Shown here: in pieces, positions 17,005-26,113 of the stretch
How the letters are laid out: the number at the start of each line of letters is the position of its first letter
Position numbering within the stretch: the stretch's first letter is position 1
NCBI GenBank assembly: GCA_030604085.1
Contig: JAUVWP010000006.1
Location: 1 to 34,338 of the forward strand
From: Methanosarcinales archaeon
GTDB lineage: Archaea; Halobacteriota; Methanosarcinia; Methanosarcinales; Methanogasteraceae
DNA: 34,338 nt
Direction of reading: 5' to 3'
Position numbers and translations under genes: made by a program
The notes under the pieces: model-generated
What the model was told of the DNA's origin: nothing
Databases searched by the model: none
Seen by the model: the letters and a program-made list of their open reading frames with translations, nothing else

Positions 17005-18236
17005 AACTGAGTACTGGCGATCGCTGGGATCTGATCGATAAGATATCGAAGGAGACCGTGACGTTTGGCGCGTATAAACACACGCTCAAGGATGCTATCG
17101 GGGAACTCACAGTAAAGCCAATGACCGGCATCCCGGTTGCGATCGCGATTATGTACGGTTTCTGGAGCATGTTCGGTTCGTTTGCAGGATTTTTCACAGA
17201 CGGATTCTTTGTCAGACTCTTTGATGCGTACTGGCTGCCATGGCTACAGGAAGTATTCCCGGGGCAGGGTGGCTGGCTATATGCCATAATGGTCGATGCA
17301 GGCGGAATCGAGAGCGGAGAGTTCGTGCTTTCCAGTAATTGTCTGGAGTCGTTTGGCGTCTTGACATCAGGGCTATTCGTTGCAATCGGTGTCGTTCTAC
17401 CTGCGATAATCATATTCTACCTGATGCTTGCACTACTCGAGGATATCGGATACATGCCACGGCTTGCGGTTCTTCTCGACACGGTGTTGCACAGAGTCGG
17501 TCTGCACGGATATGCGATCGTGCCAACGATCCTCTCACTCGGGTGCAATGTGCCGGGTGTTACTGCGACAAGAATCCTCGAGACGAAGAAGCAGCGGTTC
17601 ATCATGATGACGCTCCTTGCCATATTCATCCCGTGTGGTGCACAGATCGGGATCATGCAGGATGTGGTGCCGGATCTTATGGGATGGATTCTACTCTATC
17701 TGATCATCGGGTACTTCATCTTCGGTTACATCTTAAACAAGATTGTTCCAGGAAAAGCTCCTGAGTTTCTGATCGATGTGCCGCCGTACCGGAGACCGAT
17801 GCCGAGTAATATCGGAAAGAAGGTGGGCGGCAGGGTCAGGGGCTTTTTCATGATTGCGATTCCCTTCGTACTGATCGGCTGCGCTCTCGTGGGCATTCTC
17901 TACCAGCTCGGAGTTATCCAGTTCCTGGGTGATATGTTAGCTCCGGTCTTTGTCGGCTGGTTCGGCGTTCCCGCGGAGACTGCAGGTCCGCTCATCGCTG
18001 CGTTCTTAAGAAAAGACCTCGCTGTCGCGCAACTCTCTGTAATCGAGATGACCAAGTATCAGATGATCACAGCGGTTGTGCTCGTCTCGATCTACTTCCC
18101 GTGCGTTGCAACGTTTGCGATGATGCTAAAAGAGGGATGGAAAGAGTTGCTTGGATCGCTGGCTGTTCTTACCGTGGTCGTATTCGCTTATGGCGGACTG
18201 ATACACCTGATAGGAAAACTCCTGGGGGTGGCATAG
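17001..18236 (+). CDS. feoB: FeoB C-terminal permease domain (split FeoB)
   Basis: Gate domains with GYMPRLAVLLDTVLHRVGLHGYAIVPTILSLGCNVPGVTATRILE and FLRKDLAVAQL; ATGA overlap with the GTPase gene. Confidence 0.92.
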   Translation: MKLSTGDRWDLIDKISKETVTFGAYKHTLKDAIGELTVKPMTGIPVAIAIMYGFWSMFGSFAGFFTDGFFVRLFDAYWLPWLQEVFPGQGGWLYAIMVDAGGIESGEFVLSSNCLESFGVLTSGLFVAIGVVLPAIIIFYLMLALLEDIGYMPRLAVLLDTVLHRVGLHGYAIVPTILSLGCNVPGVTATRILETKKQRFIMMTLLAIFIPCGAQIGIMQDVVPDLMGWILLYLIIGYFIFGYILNKIVPGKAPEFLIDVPPYRRPMPSNIGKKVGGRVRGFFMIAIPFVLIGCALVGILYQLGVIQFLGDMLAPVFVGWFGVPAETAGPLIAAFLRKDLAVAQLSVIEMTKYQMITAVVLVSIYFPCVATFAMMLKEGWKELLGSLAVLTVVVFAYGGLIHLIGKLLGVA

Positions 18237-18716
18237 ATGGCTGGACAATCATCCGGTGGAGCGATCTACTTCGCCATACTCGGAATCGTAACAACAGCAT
18301 TCGGACTTGCAGACCTGCTCGTAACAGTCAGCGGAAGCGAGTTTGCGTACGGAGGTCTTGAGATACCAGGCGACCTATTCAGAGGCGGCTGGGGCGGGAT
18401 CATCGTGCTCTTTGCAGGACTCTTCTACCTTTCAGGCATCAGGAACTTTGACGATATCCACCAGTTTGCAAAGGTTGCTATGGGAAGCATCCTGATCTGG
18501 GTCGTAGCAGGGAGCGACATCTTTGCGATGATCTCGGAATCGATACCAAGCTGGAATGAGGAGACCGGACCATGGTTCAACACACTCCCTGGCTTTATTG
18601 GGGCGTACGCACCTCCTTATGCGCCAGCCGTGCTATTGCTGCCGTTCTCGCTTGTGGTGATCTATTATATCCGCAAGAGAGCGTCAGGGGAAGTGGGGGG
18701 CGGGAATTCACCATGA
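18237..18716 (+). CDS. Feo-operon integral membrane protein of unknown function
   Basis: Starts immediately after the feoB TAG; several TM segments. Confidence 0.6.
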   Translation: MAGQSSGGAIYFAILGIVTTAFGLADLLVTVSGSEFAYGGLEIPGDLFRGGWGGIIVLFAGLFYLSGIRNFDDIHQFAKVAMGSILIWVVAGSDIFAMISESIPSWNEETGPWFNTLPGFIGAYAPPYAPAVLLLPFSLVVIYYIRKRASGEVGGGNSP

Positions 18717-18976
18717 GCAGAATGGAAGAGGTTTTGTCAAGAATCAAGAAAGGAACTACCATTCGTTCGATCGTTAAGGAGCTTGACATGAACCGGTCCA
18801 CGCTCCTGGCGATGATCGAATTCATGGTGGACGAGCAGTATCTGAAGCAGGTAGACATGCACTGCTCCTGCTCGACCTCGAATCTATGCGAACAGTGCCA
18901 GTGCAGCGACGCGGACACCGATCACGGGACCGTGATGTATACATTGACCCCGAAAGGGCTCCGGTTCATTTCATGA
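18713..18976 (+). CDS. FeoC-like winged-helix protein with Cys cluster
   Basis: MSRMEEVLSRIKKGTTIRSIVKELDMNRSTLLAMIEFMVDEQYLKQVDMHCSCSTSNLCEQCQC; overlaps upstream stop. Confidence 0.7.
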   Translation: MSRMEEVLSRIKKGTTIRSIVKELDMNRSTLLAMIEFMVDEQYLKQVDMHCSCSTSNLCEQCQCSDADTDHGTVMYTLTPKGLRFIS

Positions 18977-19000
18977 ATTCTGTCAACGAAAATGTTAAAT

Positions 19001-19020
19001 GTAGTAGGGTACCCTAATAC
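19001..19020. promoter_or_regulatory. Palindromic operator upstream of DtxR-family gene
   Basis: gtagTAGGGTACCCTAatac with a perfect 12-bp TAGGGTACCCTA core; ends 6 bp before the ATG at 19026. Confidence 0.7.
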
Positions 19021-19025
19021 TAACC

Positions 19026-19485
19026 ATGCTATCCCGAAAAGCCGAGGACTACCTTGAAGCGATCCTCAATATCACGGAAGAGAAGGGACATTCCAGAATA
19101 AAGGACATTGCAGCCACCATGGACGTTAGACCGCCAAGCGTTATAGAAATGGTAAAAAAACTCGATAAAAAAAAAGTTTGTTTTCTACCGGAAATATGAT
19201 GGAGTGATACTGATCGAACGGGGGCGAGAGGTTGCGTCGATCATAAAGGATCGGCATGATACCATCAAAGCATTCTTAAAGATCATAAGCGTGCCTGAAC
19301 AGATTGCAGAGAGGGATGCATGTACAATGGAGCATGAACTGGACTCAATAACGACGAAACAGATCAAAAATCTGGTAAATTTTGTGAAGACCGCGCCAGA
19401 GTACCCTCAGTGGCTTGAACATTTTGACGAGTTTTGCATGACCGGGGAGCATCCGTGCGAGGGGAAGGTGCGGGGATCGAAGTAA
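19026..19485 (+). pseudogene. DtxR/MntR-family metalloregulator, frame broken at an A9 run
   Basis: MLSRKAEDYLEAILNITEEKGHSRIKDIAATMDVRPPSVIEMVKKLDKKK, then stop. Removing one A from 19167-19175 restores LDKKKFVFYRKYDGVILIERGREVASIIKDRHDTIKAFLKIISV... Confidence 0.85.
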
Positions 19486-19499
19486 GGAGATATCATCAC

Positions 19500-20690
19500 T
19501 CAAAATCCCGCCCGCTTAGCAACAGAGTCCACATCCTTGTCCCCCCTGCCTGACAGATTGATCACAACAACATCCCCGAGTTCCCCGGTCTCAGCCGCCT
19601 TCTTCACATACGCAACCGCATGTGCCGATTCAAGCGCGGGGATGATCCCCTCAAGCCTCGAGAGCTCGAAGAACGCATCAAGAGTCTCGTCATCGCTCAC
19701 ATTCCTCGGCTTGATCCTGCCGATATCCGCAAGGTACGCGAGTTCAGGACCGACGCCGGCATAATCGAGACCCGTGGCAATCGAGGACGATTCAAGGATC
19801 TGCCCGTACTTATTCTGCAGTATCTTTGTCATCGCGCCGTGGAGCGACCCGAGTTCGCCGGTACAGAGCGATGCCGAATGGTACGCGGTCTTCTCGGTAA
19901 CCATAAGGTTGCTGCCACCCGCCTCAACCGCGAATAGATCGACATCCGCGTCGTCCAGAAATGGATAGAATACGCCGATCGCGTTGCTGCCCCCGCCTGC
20001 ACATGCAACGATCGAGTCAGGGAGCCGCCCTTCCGCATGCATGATCTGATCCTTCGCTTCATTCCCGACGATTGTCTGGAAGTCCCTGACGATCACAGGA
20101 TACGGGTACGGACCGACTACGGATCCGATGATGTAATACGTGTTCTCGACAATTGCGACCCAGTCCCGGAGCGTCTCGTTGATCGCATCCTTAAGCGTCT
20201 TTGATCCCGACTCCACTGGAACTACTTTCGCTCCGAGAAGCTGCATCCGGTAGACGTTCATCCGCTGGCGTTCCATATCGACAGAGCCCATGTAGACCAC
20301 GGTCTCGATCCCGAGGTTTGCGCCAGCCATCGCAACTGCGGTTCCGTGCTGCCCGGCTCCTGTTTCTGCGATGATCCGCGTCTTTCCCATGTACTTCGCA
20401 AGGAGCGCCTGCCCTATCGTGTTGTTCAGTTTATGCGCGCCGCCGTGCACGAGATCCTCCCGCTTGATGTATATTTTGACGCCGTACGCATTGCTCAGGC
20501 GTTTCGCGTGATAGAGCGGCGTCGGTCTGCCCGCGAAGTCTGCGAGATAGCGGTCAAGCTCGGCTGTGAATTCAGGATCGTTCTTGTATTTCTCGTAACC
20601 CGCGGTCAGTTCTTCTATGGCTGGCATCAGGATCTCAGGGAGGAACTGCCCGCCGTATATCCCGAATTTGGTGGTAGTTTTTGGGGTCAT
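19500..20690 (-). CDS. trpB: Tryptophan synthase beta chain
   Basis: [76 protein letters not shown]. Confidence 0.97.
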   Translation of the reverse strand: MTPKTTTKFGIYGGQFLPEILMPAIEELTAGYEKYKNDPEFTAELDRYLADFAGRPTPLYHAKRLSNAYGVKIYIKREDLVHGGAHKLNNTIGQALLAKYMGKTRIIAETGAGQHGTAVAMAGANLGIETVVYMGSVDMERQRMNVYRMQLLGAKVVPVESGSKTLKDAINETLRDWVAIVENTYYIIGSVVGPYPYPVIVRDFQTIVGNEAKDQIMHAEGRLPDSIVACAGGGSNAIGVFYPFLDDADVDLFAVEAGGSNLMVTEKTAYHSASLCTGELGSLHGAMTKILQNKYGQILESSSIATGLDYAGVGPELAYLADIGRIKPRNVSDDETLDAFFELSRLEGIIPALESAHAVAYVKKAAETGELGDVVVINLSGRGDKDVDSVAKRAGF

Positions 20691-20841
20691 GGTTTTTCTG
20701 TGCTTCGTGATGGTGTTTTGTTTGGTGGTTGCGGCTTAAGATGGATGTAAGTTCACCAGTGGTATATCGATTACATAGCTGAGCGTGTAACCGTGGAGGA
20801 TCTGCTTTTCTCTCGTAAAACTAACATCAAATATCATGAAA

Positions 20842-21429
20842 TCAACTTGCATTAGCAGCTGGAAGACCCTGAAGAGTTACCAGATTAAACTCCTCAAGAA
20901 AGGTTATCGCAGTTTTGGCTTCGTCCTCACTGATCTTCCATCCCAACGCTTTCGCCTCCTCCAGTATCTCATCGGATGTCATCGGCTTTCCTTCGAGTTT
21001 CAGAATATGGTCCATCTTTGCCGCTATCGAGAGGTTCTTATAATCCTGCACCATGCCCAACTCCTGCAGCTTATATAGCGATTGCTTTATCTGCTTTGCC
21101 TCATCCCCATACTTCTCTTCGATAAATTCTGCAATATCTTTTCCTATATCTGTTAAATAATAGATATATTTTCTCGGCTCGAATGTGATGTGGAAATCAA
21201 AGGACGGATATTCCACAATCTCTTCCTTTACAATACCACTGGCTTTCAGACTTTCCAGCGCGTCAGCGATCTCAGTGCAGTACGGTCCATAGTAATATGG
21301 GGTAAACTCGATCCCCAATCCAATCTTTTCGTTCAGGAAATATTCAGTCTTCTGTAACAATGTTCTGCCAGCAATCATCTTCTTCTCGCTGTACAGCAGC
21401 GTCAATAGTATCGATTCGTCCACCCTCAT
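20842..21429 (-). CDS. YwgA-like protein, paired with HD hydrolase
   Basis: MRVDESILLTLLYSEKKMIAGRTLLQKTEYFLNEKIGLGIEFTPYYYGPYC...; start overlaps the stop of the HD gene. Confidence 0.5.
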   Translation of the reverse strand: MRVDESILLTLLYSEKKMIAGRTLLQKTEYFLNEKIGLGIEFTPYYYGPYCTEIADALESLKASGIVKEEIVEYPSFDFHITFEPRKYIYYLTDIGKDIAEFIEEKYGDEAKQIKQSLYKLQELGMVQDYKNLSIAAKMDHILKLEGKPMTSDEILEEAKALGWKISEDEAKTAITFLEEFNLVTLQGLPAANAS

Positions 21430-22772
21430 ATCAATTCCTCCTTGATGATTTCCATTATATTCTCTCTGTTATCTCGTATAAAGTCCTGTCGTTCTTTGCG
21501 AATGGCCATACTATCAAGTGGTGCATAAATGTATAGCATTTCCTTCTCTGGATCAACAGAAGGGTTGCTAAAAATTTCTGAAACATATGCGAACGGTTTT
21601 CGCTTGCCCAGCCTTGTTTTTACCATGATATCCTCGACAGCTATCTTAACCCGGTAATCCTTGAATGTTGGATTCGAAGTGCTTTTTCTATCCAGTATCA
21701 CCAATTCTCTCGGTACTTTAAGAATCTCTGCAACTCTGCCGCATATTTGTTCCATCTGATCATCGGAGGGGTTCCGCGCATTCATGAGCAATATCCCATC
21801 ATCGAAATTCCCTTCGTTGATCTCTATATTAAAAATCTCCTTAAATAATTTTCTATTAATTATATTTCTAAAATATTTCTTTGCCCAGCCATTGCTTTTC
21901 GATACAATGGCATGCGCAAGTGTGGTATCATCATATCGGATAAAATTTGATAAATAGTCAGAATCATTGTTGAATTTATATACGTTTTCAACATCCTCTA
22001 TACGCTCTTCCAGCGCAAACTCCACTCCCCTCACAAGCATAGCATCGGTGATTCGCCTTATTCGGTGCTGATACACCTGCACGTTCATGTGATATTTCGC
22101 AAGCAATAATTGCTCGATTGCATGGATACCTTCCTCTTTTATGCCCAGTTGTGTTCCATCCCTACCAAGTTCTACTGGGGTCATGCTCTCAATTACTTTA
22201 TCTAGATCAAATTTCCCATACTCAACCCCCGCAAAATAACTGTCTCTCCGTAGATAATCGAACTTATCGACATCAAGCGGTCCAGATACGATATCTTTCT
22301 CTATGGATCGCTTTGGCTGTTTCTGAAGCAGTGCGATTATATTGTTTTGCTCTTCATCAGAAAGTATGCTTCTTATTTCTTCATTCTGCTCAATAAGGAT
22401 TATACTCATCAATTCATGCGCATTATGAGCTTTATATTCAGTTAAAATACTTTTATCTACATTTTTATCCATGATATATTCCGAAACATGAGAGAAAGGA
22501 CCGTGACCGATATCGTGGAGAAGTCCTGCCAACCTCAGGATTTTTATTTTATCTTCGCCCAATTCCAGTTCGCTGCTAATCCTTCCACATAAATGCATTA
22601 CACCGAGTGAATGTTCGAATCTGGTATGATGTGCTCCCGGGTATACAAAATTTGCAAGAGCCAGTTGCTTTATCCCTCGCAGCCGCTGGAACAGACGCGT
22701 ATTCATAATCTGCTCTTCTTTATCATTGTATTCGATCAATCCGTACAGAGGGTCTCTTACTTCCATCTTCAA
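21426..22772 (-). CDS. HD-domain hydrolase, SAMHD1/dNTPase-like
   Basis: RDPLYGLIEYNDKEEQIMNTRLFQRLRGIKQLALANFVYPGAHHTRFEHSLGVMHL; LRLAGLLHDIGHGPFSHVSE. Confidence 0.85.
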   Translation of the reverse strand: MKMEVRDPLYGLIEYNDKEEQIMNTRLFQRLRGIKQLALANFVYPGAHHTRFEHSLGVMHLCGRISSELELGEDKIKILRLAGLLHDIGHGPFSHVSEYIMDKNVDKSILTEYKAHNAHELMSIILIEQNEEIRSILSDEEQNNIIALLQKQPKRSIEKDIVSGPLDVDKFDYLRRDSYFAGVEYGKFDLDKVIESMTPVELGRDGTQLGIKEEGIHAIEQLLLAKYHMNVQVYQHRIRRITDAMLVRGVEFALEERIEDVENVYKFNNDSDYLSNFIRYDDTTLAHAIVSKSNGWAKKYFRNIINRKLFKEIFNIEINEGNFDDGILLMNARNPSDDQMEQICGRVAEILKVPRELVILDRKSTSNPTFKDYRVKIAVEDIMVKTRLGKRKPFAYVSEIFSNPSVDPEKEMLYIYAPLDSMAIRKERQDFIRDNRENIMEIIKEELI

Positions 22773-22781
22773 TCTCCTGAT

Positions 22782-22952
22782 TTATTGTTCGCCTTTTAAT
22801 ATATGGCTCATATCTAGCATCAAGCTTTCGGGCACGAATTGCCCACCGTATATTCCAAATTTGGTGCTGGTTTTTGGGGTCATGTGTATTGTGTTTCTGG
22901 GTGCTTTCGTGATGATGTTTGTTCGATGTTGATGTTTAAGATTGTTGGCTAT
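22782..22952 (-). repeat. trpB 5'-end plus upstream region, copy c2 (mini-ORF 22883->22782)
   Basis: Mini-[36 protein letters not shown]. Similarity to trpB and c4 extends upstream of the ATG to ttaagattgttggctat (22936-22952). Confidence 0.85.
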
Positions 22953-24529
22953 TTTATGAACTCTGCCGATTTGGGTTTTATCGCCTTGCCTTCGGTGTCC
23001 CGAGACAATTCAAGTCCAGATGGACCGACCTTGAAATAATTAGATTCCGAAAATAAAACTGTTGCAGTCAATAAACTCATGAGAAATACAACGAGTGCAA
23101 CAAATTCAGTACCGGATAATTTATCATGACAGAATAAATAATATGTGCTAATACTTACAAGGATGATTGCTGCCATAAGTCCGCGAGGTACTGTCAGTAT
23201 TTTGGTCTCAGATATCTTCCTTACCGCTCTAAGATTGTGATACGCTTTGCTGTGCGTTGAATCAGAATATATTGCCGCTTCAAAGTTTTCTTTTGCTTTC
23301 TTTTGCTGACCCAGTTCTACAAGAACGTATCCGAGACTGTTTAAATAATCTGCATTTGTCGGCTCCAATTCCAACGCGCTCTCATATTCTTTCTTTGCAT
23401 CTTCATAGCATTCTTCGTCTGTTAATATGTTTCCAAGATTATAATGAGACTCATCAAAATTGAAGTCTATCTGTATTGCTTTTCTTAATTGTTCTTCTGC
23501 GTCGATAGGTCTTTTCAATTTGTACAATACCTCGCCGAGATTATTATATATGCCAGCATCCTCTGGATCGTATCGAATTGCTTTTTCATAACAGTATAGG
23601 GATTTTTCATACTTTTCAAGACTCCAGTAGGCAACCCCCTTGTTATTCCAAGCATAGCTTGGTTTATCAAAGTTTTCATCCTCAAGCGCTTTTTCATAGC
23701 AGTCTACGGCTTTCTCATATTCTCCAAGATTTTCGTAGGCAACCCCCATGTTATTCCGGGCATCGCCGGATATTTCAAAAGTTTCATCCTCAAGCGCGTT
23801 TTCAAAGCATTCTATGGCTTTTTCATGCTTTTCAAGTCTCCCGTAGGCAACCCCTATGTTATTCCAAGCATTGCCGAGTGTGGCATAGGTTTCATCCTCA
23901 AGCGCGTTTTCAAAGCATTCTATGGCATTTTCATACTTTTCAAGTATCCCATAGACAACCCCCATGTCATTCCAAACATCACTGGGCGTAGCATAGGTTT
24001 CATCCTCAAGTGCGTTTTCAAAGCATTCTATGGCTTTTTCATGCTTTTCAAGACTCCAGTAGGCAACCCCCATATTAAACCATGCATTATTGAGCGTAGC
24101 ATAGGTTTCATCCTCAAGCGCTTTTTCATAGCAGTCTATGGCTTTTTCATACTTTTCAAGACCCTTATAGGCAACCCCCATGTTATTCCAAGCATCACCG
24201 GGTGTTCTAAAGTTTTCATCCTCAAGCGCTTTTCCAAAACACTCTATGGATTTTTCATGCTCTCCACGACCCACATAGGTAACCCCCATGATGTACCAAG
24301 CCTTGCCGGGCATATCATAGTTTTCATCATCAAGTGCTTTTTTGAAGCATGCTATGGCATTCTCATACTCTTCGAGAAATCCATAGGCAACCCCCATGTT
24401 AAACCATACATCGCCGGGTGTAGCATAATTTTCATCTTCAATCGCTTTTTCAAAGCACTCAATCGCCTTTGAGTACTCCCCCTGATCGTAAAATTCCTTT
24501 CCACGTTCGAATACTGCTTCTCCGTTCAT
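22949..24529 (-). CDS. TPR protein with C-terminal transmembrane pair
   Basis: About eight 36-aa TPR variants (EKAIECFENALEDETYATPxDAWNNMGVAYxxLEKY) plus canonical TPRs, then GLMAAIILVSISTYYLF / FVALVVFLMSLLTATVLF. Confidence 0.85.
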   Translation of the reverse strand: MNGEAVFERGKEFYDQGEYSKAIECFEKAIEDENYATPGDVWFNMGVAYGFLEEYENAIACFKKALDDENYDMPGKAWYIMGVTYVGRGEHEKSIECFGKALEDENFRTPGDAWNNMGVAYKGLEKYEKAIDCYEKALEDETYATLNNAWFNMGVAYWSLEKHEKAIECFENALEDETYATPSDVWNDMGVVYGILEKYENAIECFENALEDETYATLGNAWNNIGVAYGRLEKHEKAIECFENALEDETFEISGDARNNMGVAYENLGEYEKAVDCYEKALEDENFDKPSYAWNNKGVAYWSLEKYEKSLYCYEKAIRYDPEDAGIYNNLGEVLYKLKRPIDAEEQLRKAIQIDFNFDESHYNLGNILTDEECYEDAKKEYESALELEPTNADYLNSLGYVLVELGQQKKAKENFEAAIYSDSTHSKAYHNLRAVRKISETKILTVPRGLMAAIILVSISTYYLFCHDKLSGTEFVALVVFLMSLLTATVLFSESNYFKVGPSGLELSRDTEGKAIKPKSAEFIK

Positions 24530-24831
24530 TCTTCAAACCTTTTCACAACTTCATAACACCCATATTCTGCGGTCGAACTTCCCACCATCTTACTTCCAAA
24601 AGGAAACAACGACTTCTTTGCTTGCATGAAATCAGAATCTGTGAACTCGATGTCATCCAGCAGCGAACACATATCCTCAAGCGGATGGCGAGTTTTTTCT
24701 ATGATGATTTTGCTATCGCTCAAAGATAGGCTGACAGAAGTTCCGTCATCCAGTCCAAGAGAATTAACCCAATCATCCGGAATTGCAATGCGCCCATCTG
24801 AAATCGTCTGCGTTTTAGCGGTTGTTATCAT
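24526..24831 (-). CDS. AbrB/SpoVT-like DNA-binding protein
   Basis: MITTAKTQTISDGRIAIPDDWVNSLGLDDGTSVSLSLSDSKIIIEK; overlaps start of TPR gene. Confidence 0.65.
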   Translation of the reverse strand: MITTAKTQTISDGRIAIPDDWVNSLGLDDGTSVSLSLSDSKIIIEKTRHPLEDMCSLLDDIEFTDSDFMQAKKSLFPFGSKMVGSSTAEYGCYEVVKRFEE

Positions 24832-24879
24832 TTTGCTTGAACCTCAATATCAATCAAAGACTTCCGCCGTCTTTATATT

Positions 24880-24993
24880 TTATTTTTCGCGATTATGCGG
24901 TTTAAGCTTGTGGTCAACTCGCATGGACGCTATCCTCGGAATCTTATGGATGAACTGCCCGCCATATATTCCGAATTTGGTTTTGAAGATCAT
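24880..24993 (-). repeat. trpB 5'-end fragment, copy c3
   Basis: Mini-[40 protein letters not shown]; gaactgcccgccatatattccgaatttggt matches the trpB start region. Confidence 0.75.
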
Positions 24994-25077
24994 TTTAAGA
25001 ATCGATGACTTTTGTAATACCGTTTGAATCGATCATATCTTTAACATTTTCGCAAGAACACCCGCATAACTGCATAA

Positions 25078-25653
25078 TCAAGTTTTTGATCGTGCCCCCG
25101 CACCAAACTCCTCCAACCATTGATTAACCTTCTCCCCTACCCTTTCGCTCTGATTTCTAAGCTCACCCTCCACGATCTTCATATCAATCCTCTCATAGAT
25201 CCTCTTTGCATCCCCTATGGCATCGGTTCCATAATCATCCATGGAATGGCACGCCTTCAAGATGAACAGATCCTCAAGCGATGGAATCCAGACACTCATA
25301 TTTTGTATCTTCTCCTCAATAAGCCTTGAAAAGACCGATTGAGTCAGTAAAACTTCGCCTACCTTCCCATAAGAGATGTCAACATAAAGATCCCGCTCAA
25401 AATCTATAAACCGCCATACTCTTGTACTCCTTCTCGGTTCATACCCCATTTTCGAGAGCGCATCCGCAAACCAGAAACACTCGCCTTGTGTCGGAAAAAC
25501 AAAATCGAGGTCCTTTGGGGATCGTTTCAGCCCATGATAGACCAGTGCAGTACCGCCGATCACAATGATCCTCGGGCGGTCCTGCAGGTGAGTCTCCACA
25601 ACCATGAGTACTTCTCGTATCTCCTGCCAGCTTCTAAATCTCAATCTGATCAC
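25078..25653 (-). CDS. Nucleotidyltransferase-fold protein
   Basis: RPRIIVIGGTALVYHGLKRSPKDLDFVF..., YVDISYGKVGEVL, SLEDLFILKACHSMDDYGTDAIGDAKRIYER; GTG start overlaps the stop of the preceding gene. Confidence 0.75.
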   Translation of the reverse strand: MIRLRFRSWQEIREVLMVVETHLQDRPRIIVIGGTALVYHGLKRSPKDLDFVFPTQGECFWFADALSKMGYEPRRSTRVWRFIDFERDLYVDISYGKVGEVLLTQSVFSRLIEEKIQNMSVWIPSLEDLFILKACHSMDDYGTDAIGDAKRIYERIDMKIVEGELRNQSERVGEKVNQWLEEFGAGARSKT

Positions 25654-26113
25654 CAAAGTATCTCTTGAGTTCAGCGCCGTGGAATGGTAGTAGATGGCAA
25701 TCCCGGTAGATCTTGTAAAAGTCATCGAACGTGAATGCAATCCTGACATTCCATCTCTTCTCGATATCTTCGAGAAAACTCCTTTTTATGTGCCTTCTAA
25801 ACTCGTTGTACGGAAAGATTGCGTCTTCGAGTACCGCAGTCGCTGTATTCGCGCTGCTATGTTCTGTTAGCACCACTTCAAACTCATCTTTGCGCTCCAT
25901 GTAATTCGCGATCTCGATCAGTGCAAGAATCTCAGATAATACACCATCACCAATCGCCATCTCAACCAATCTCTCGAAATCGACGCGTTCGTTCATCAAA
26001 AGCGTTGGAATATCCAATATCTCATCCTTGTCTCTCGATTGCAGTCTCTCGATGACCTGTCCTTCGATGGACTGTCTGTTGTATATGGGATTGGTGGTGG
26101 TTTCTGGGGTCAC
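25634..26113 (-). CDS. Uncharacterised partner of nucleotidyltransferase; N-terminus derived from trpB copy c4
   Basis: From GTG 26113: VTPETTTNPIYNRQSIEGQVIERLQSRDKDEILDIPTLL..., compare Trp[16 protein letters not shown]. Confidence 0.5.
   Translation of the reverse strand: MTPETTTNPIYNRQSIEGQVIERLQSRDKDEILDIPTLLMNERVDFERLVEMAIGDGVLSEILALIEIANYMERKDEFEVVLTEHSSANTATAVLEDAIFPYNEFRRHIKRSFLEDIEKRWNVRIAFTFDDFYKIYRDCHLLPFHGAELKRYFGDQIEI

Noticed and set aside
19167-19175. Classical -1 ribosomal frameshift at A AAA AAG in the DtxR gene
   Set aside because: The frame needed downstream is +1 (or -2) relative to the upstream frame, so a -1 slip would not restore the protein. Tract-length change or transcript slippage fits better.
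22949-24529. CRISPR-like array in the repeated region 23.6-24.5 kb
   Set aside because: The ~108-bp repeats are codon-phased TPR units without unique spacers.
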